Positions 5,417 to 6,521 of a stretch of DNA of 6,521 nt are shown one piece after another; position 1 is the first letter of the stretch, and every line of letters begins with the position of its first letter. Location of the stretch: contig JAJYPA010000471.1 in NCBI GenBank assembly GCA_021795795.1, positions 1 through 6,521 on the forward strand. Reading direction: 5' to 3'. The stretch is from Pseudomonadota bacterium (lineage in GTDB: Bacteria > Pseudomonadota > Gammaproteobacteria > Halothiobacillales > Halothiobacillaceae). The position numbers were made by a program, and so were the translations under genes. Below the pieces are notes generated by a model. The model was not told the origin of the DNA, did not search any database, and saw nothing but the letters and a program-made list of their open reading frames with translations.

Positions 5417-5557
5417 TCACGATGGCTTTACCGGAAATCGTGCGGGACACTCCGCCAGATCAGCGAGATCTACAAATTCCCGCATCGAGATAACCGGCAT
5501 ATCGGCCTTTCCCTGTGGGCGAATCGCGCCCATGGATTTATCTTTGTTGCCGACCAT
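5417..5557 (-). CDS. 46-residue protein of unknown function
   Basis: This small ORF starts at ATG 5557, chosen because GGGAGG lies six bases upstream. An upstream in-frame ATG at 5608 has no ribosome site and would overlap the preceding gene by about 70 bases. It overlaps the 3' end of the Gp37/Gp68 gene by 20 bases and is probably translated with it. The N-terminal part is basic and flexible (VGNKDKSMGAIRPQGKADMP). The C-terminal part may form one amphipathic helix (VISMREFVDLADLAECPARF) with a single Cys. It has no membrane segment and no family that I recognise. The coupling to the Gp37/Gp68 gene suggests it may be a partner of that protein, which is inference. Confidence 0.6.
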   Translation of the reverse strand: MVGNKDKSMGAIRPQGKADMPVISMREFVDLADLAECPARFPVKPS

Positions 5558-6521
5558 CAAATTCCTCCCTGTTCCAACCAGCAGGCCACTCATGCCACCC
5601 CTTGCCATTCAATTTGCATCCGGCTTTGTGTACCCCAACCCGGAATGTCGTCATTCCTCCCCGGCCAGGCTGGAAAGCTATCGGGTCCGTCACCGCAAGG
5701 CATACCCCGTCGGTGCCCACAATGGTCGTCGGCACCGTGCAATACGTCCCAAATACCTCATCAATCGCACCTTGGTCCTCGCCATCTTTTGCGATCCGGT
5801 TTGACCGATGAAGTTTGTCGAGTTCCGTCTCGGTCATCTGATTGACCGGCAGCCACTCACCCCACTGCTTAAAGAAATATGGGATCCCCGCCTCTTCGCA
5901 TTCGCTTTGAAGATCTTCCACCCAATCCGGGTGCGTTGGACGGGTCTTTGGGCCAGACTCGCCGCCAGCCACCACCCAATCCAGCCTCGGCGTATCAGAC
6001 CCGGATCCCCCGTATGGCCGCAACGGGCCCAACATCCCGACCGGAACCTCCTCTAAATTTATCGGCCCCAGCAGTGGTTCCGCGCTCACCCAGCGCACGG
6101 CGGCTGGTGTCTGGAGTAACACCGGGATACGCGCATCTGCGGACGGCTGGTCCTCCACGGAAACGCCCAGCCAGACGTTCGGAAGCGGCCATTCCGGCAG
6201 TCCGGCATCATCACTACCGCGAGCTGCGGCAATCTCCCGCATGGCTTGCCCGACCTCGTGCTCCCGGTTGTCGTACCCAGGCGCAAACCAGTCCCGCATC
6301 CGCCCTGGACGTTTGGTAAGCACCTGGAAGATATGCCGTGGGGAAAGAGCCATGACCGCGAACACGTTATCAATAAATGCGTCCGGCACGGTCTCGTGGA
6401 AGAGGTCCGACATTGAGTTCACGAAGATCATCCGGGGCTTTTTCCAACGCAAGGGCTGATCCAAACGTTCAGGATGGCAGGCCACATCAGTAAATGCCCT
6501 GCCATGATAAGTCGTGGCCTT
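5538..6521 (-). CDS. Phage Gp37/Gp68 family protein (DUF5131-like), 5' end beyond the right edge
   Basis: The frame is open to the right edge and 327 codons are visible. The first visible residues (KATTYHGRAFTD) precede the family signature HPERLDQPLRWKKPRM, then FVNSMSDLFHE. Further hallmarks are FQVLTKRPGRM, NVWLGVSVEDQ, a segment ending VRWVSAEPLLGPI, WVVAGGESGP and GIPYFFKQWGEW. The C-terminal pattern FRVGVHKAG followed by LNGKGWHEWP matches the usual family ending, so the 3' end is intact. The N-terminal Cys-rich motif that gives family members a radical-SAM-like appearance should lie in the missing 50 or so residues, so its presence cannot be checked. The family is common in phages and prophages; its biochemical role is not firmly established. 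Some members occur beside a three-Cys-motif partner gene, which is not seen in this window. It is the first visible gene of the leftward array. A V at 6485 (GTG) is internal, not a start. Confidence 0.92.
   Translation of the reverse strand, partial: KATTYHGRAFTDVACHPERLDQPLRWKKPRMIFVNSMSDLFHETVPDAFIDNVFAVMALSPRHIFQVLTKRPGRMRDWFAPGYDNREHEVGQAMREIAAARGSDDAGLPEWPLPNVWLGVSVEDQPSADARIPVLLQTPAAVRWVSAEPLLGPINLEEVPVGMLGPLRPYGGSGSDTPRLDWVVAGGESGPKTRPTHPDWVEDLQSECEEAGIPYFFKQWGEWLPVNQMTETELDKLHRSNRIAKDGEDQGAIDEVFGTYCTVPTTIVGTDGVCLAVTDPIAFQPGRGGMTTFRVGVHKAGCKLNGKGWHEWPAGWNREEFDGRQQR

Noticed and set aside
5558..5608. Upstream ATG at 5608 for the 46-residue ORF
   Set aside because: It has no Shine-Dalgarno and would need about 70 bases of overlap with the Gp37/Gp68 gene, while the ATG at 5557 has GGGAGG at ideal spacing.
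1..6521. CRISPR arrays, tRNA or rRNA genes, insertion sequences, attachment sites
   Set aside because: No regular short DNA repeats with spacers, cloverleaf-like sequence, transposase motif or terminal inverted repeats were seen on either strand. The only periodic signal is the protein-level repeat in the C5 methylase.

Overview
This window looks like a piece of a tailed-phage or prophage genome, or of a genomic island derived from one, in a Gram-negative, probably proteobacterial, host. The reasons are moderate-to-high GC, strong AGGAGG-type ribosome sites, very tight packing of short genes on one strand, a phage Gp37/Gp68-family gene and two adjacent orphan DNA methyltransferases. The species cannot be named from the sequence, and no integrase, structural gene or attachment site is visible.

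Every supported gene lies on the minus strand, so transcription runs from the right end to the left. In that order: (1) a Gp37/Gp68 (DUF5131-like) gene entering from beyond the right edge (6521-5538); (2) a 46-residue ORF with an excellent Shine-Dalgarno (5557-5417); (3) a short leader with a GC hairpin and T-run (about 5416-5327); (4) a 91-residue ORF of unknown function (5326-5051); (5) a 608-residue C5-cytosine methyltransferase carrying five tandem modules between motifs VIII and IX (5044-3218); (6) a beta-class SPPY-type amino-methyltransferase with an N-terminal winged-helix-like domain, coupled by an ATGA overlap (3221-1971); (7) a HAD-like fragment lacking its first catalytic motif (1913-1593); (8) a small winged-helix-like protein (1630-1304); (9) an unknown gene broken by a +1 frame change at a G6 run (1292-869); (10) an unknown Cys/His-containing protein (854-414); (11) a TPR protein running off the left edge (355-1).

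The centre of the window is a DNA-modification block. The C5 and amino-methyltransferases overlap, no recognisable restriction endonuclease is adjacent, and the usual reading is self-protection of phage DNA against host restriction or an epigenetic role. The most distinctive structure is the five-fold repeat in the target-recognition part of the C5 enzyme, where a Trp and an ADPR tetrapeptide end are held exactly 24 residues apart in all five copies. That suggests a multi-specific or expanded recognition domain. The left part holds small accessory genes of unknown function. Two of them show frame breaks beside homopolymers, which means either decay or sequencing error, and one long apparent ORF there (1292-414) is really two genes joined by out-of-frame translation.
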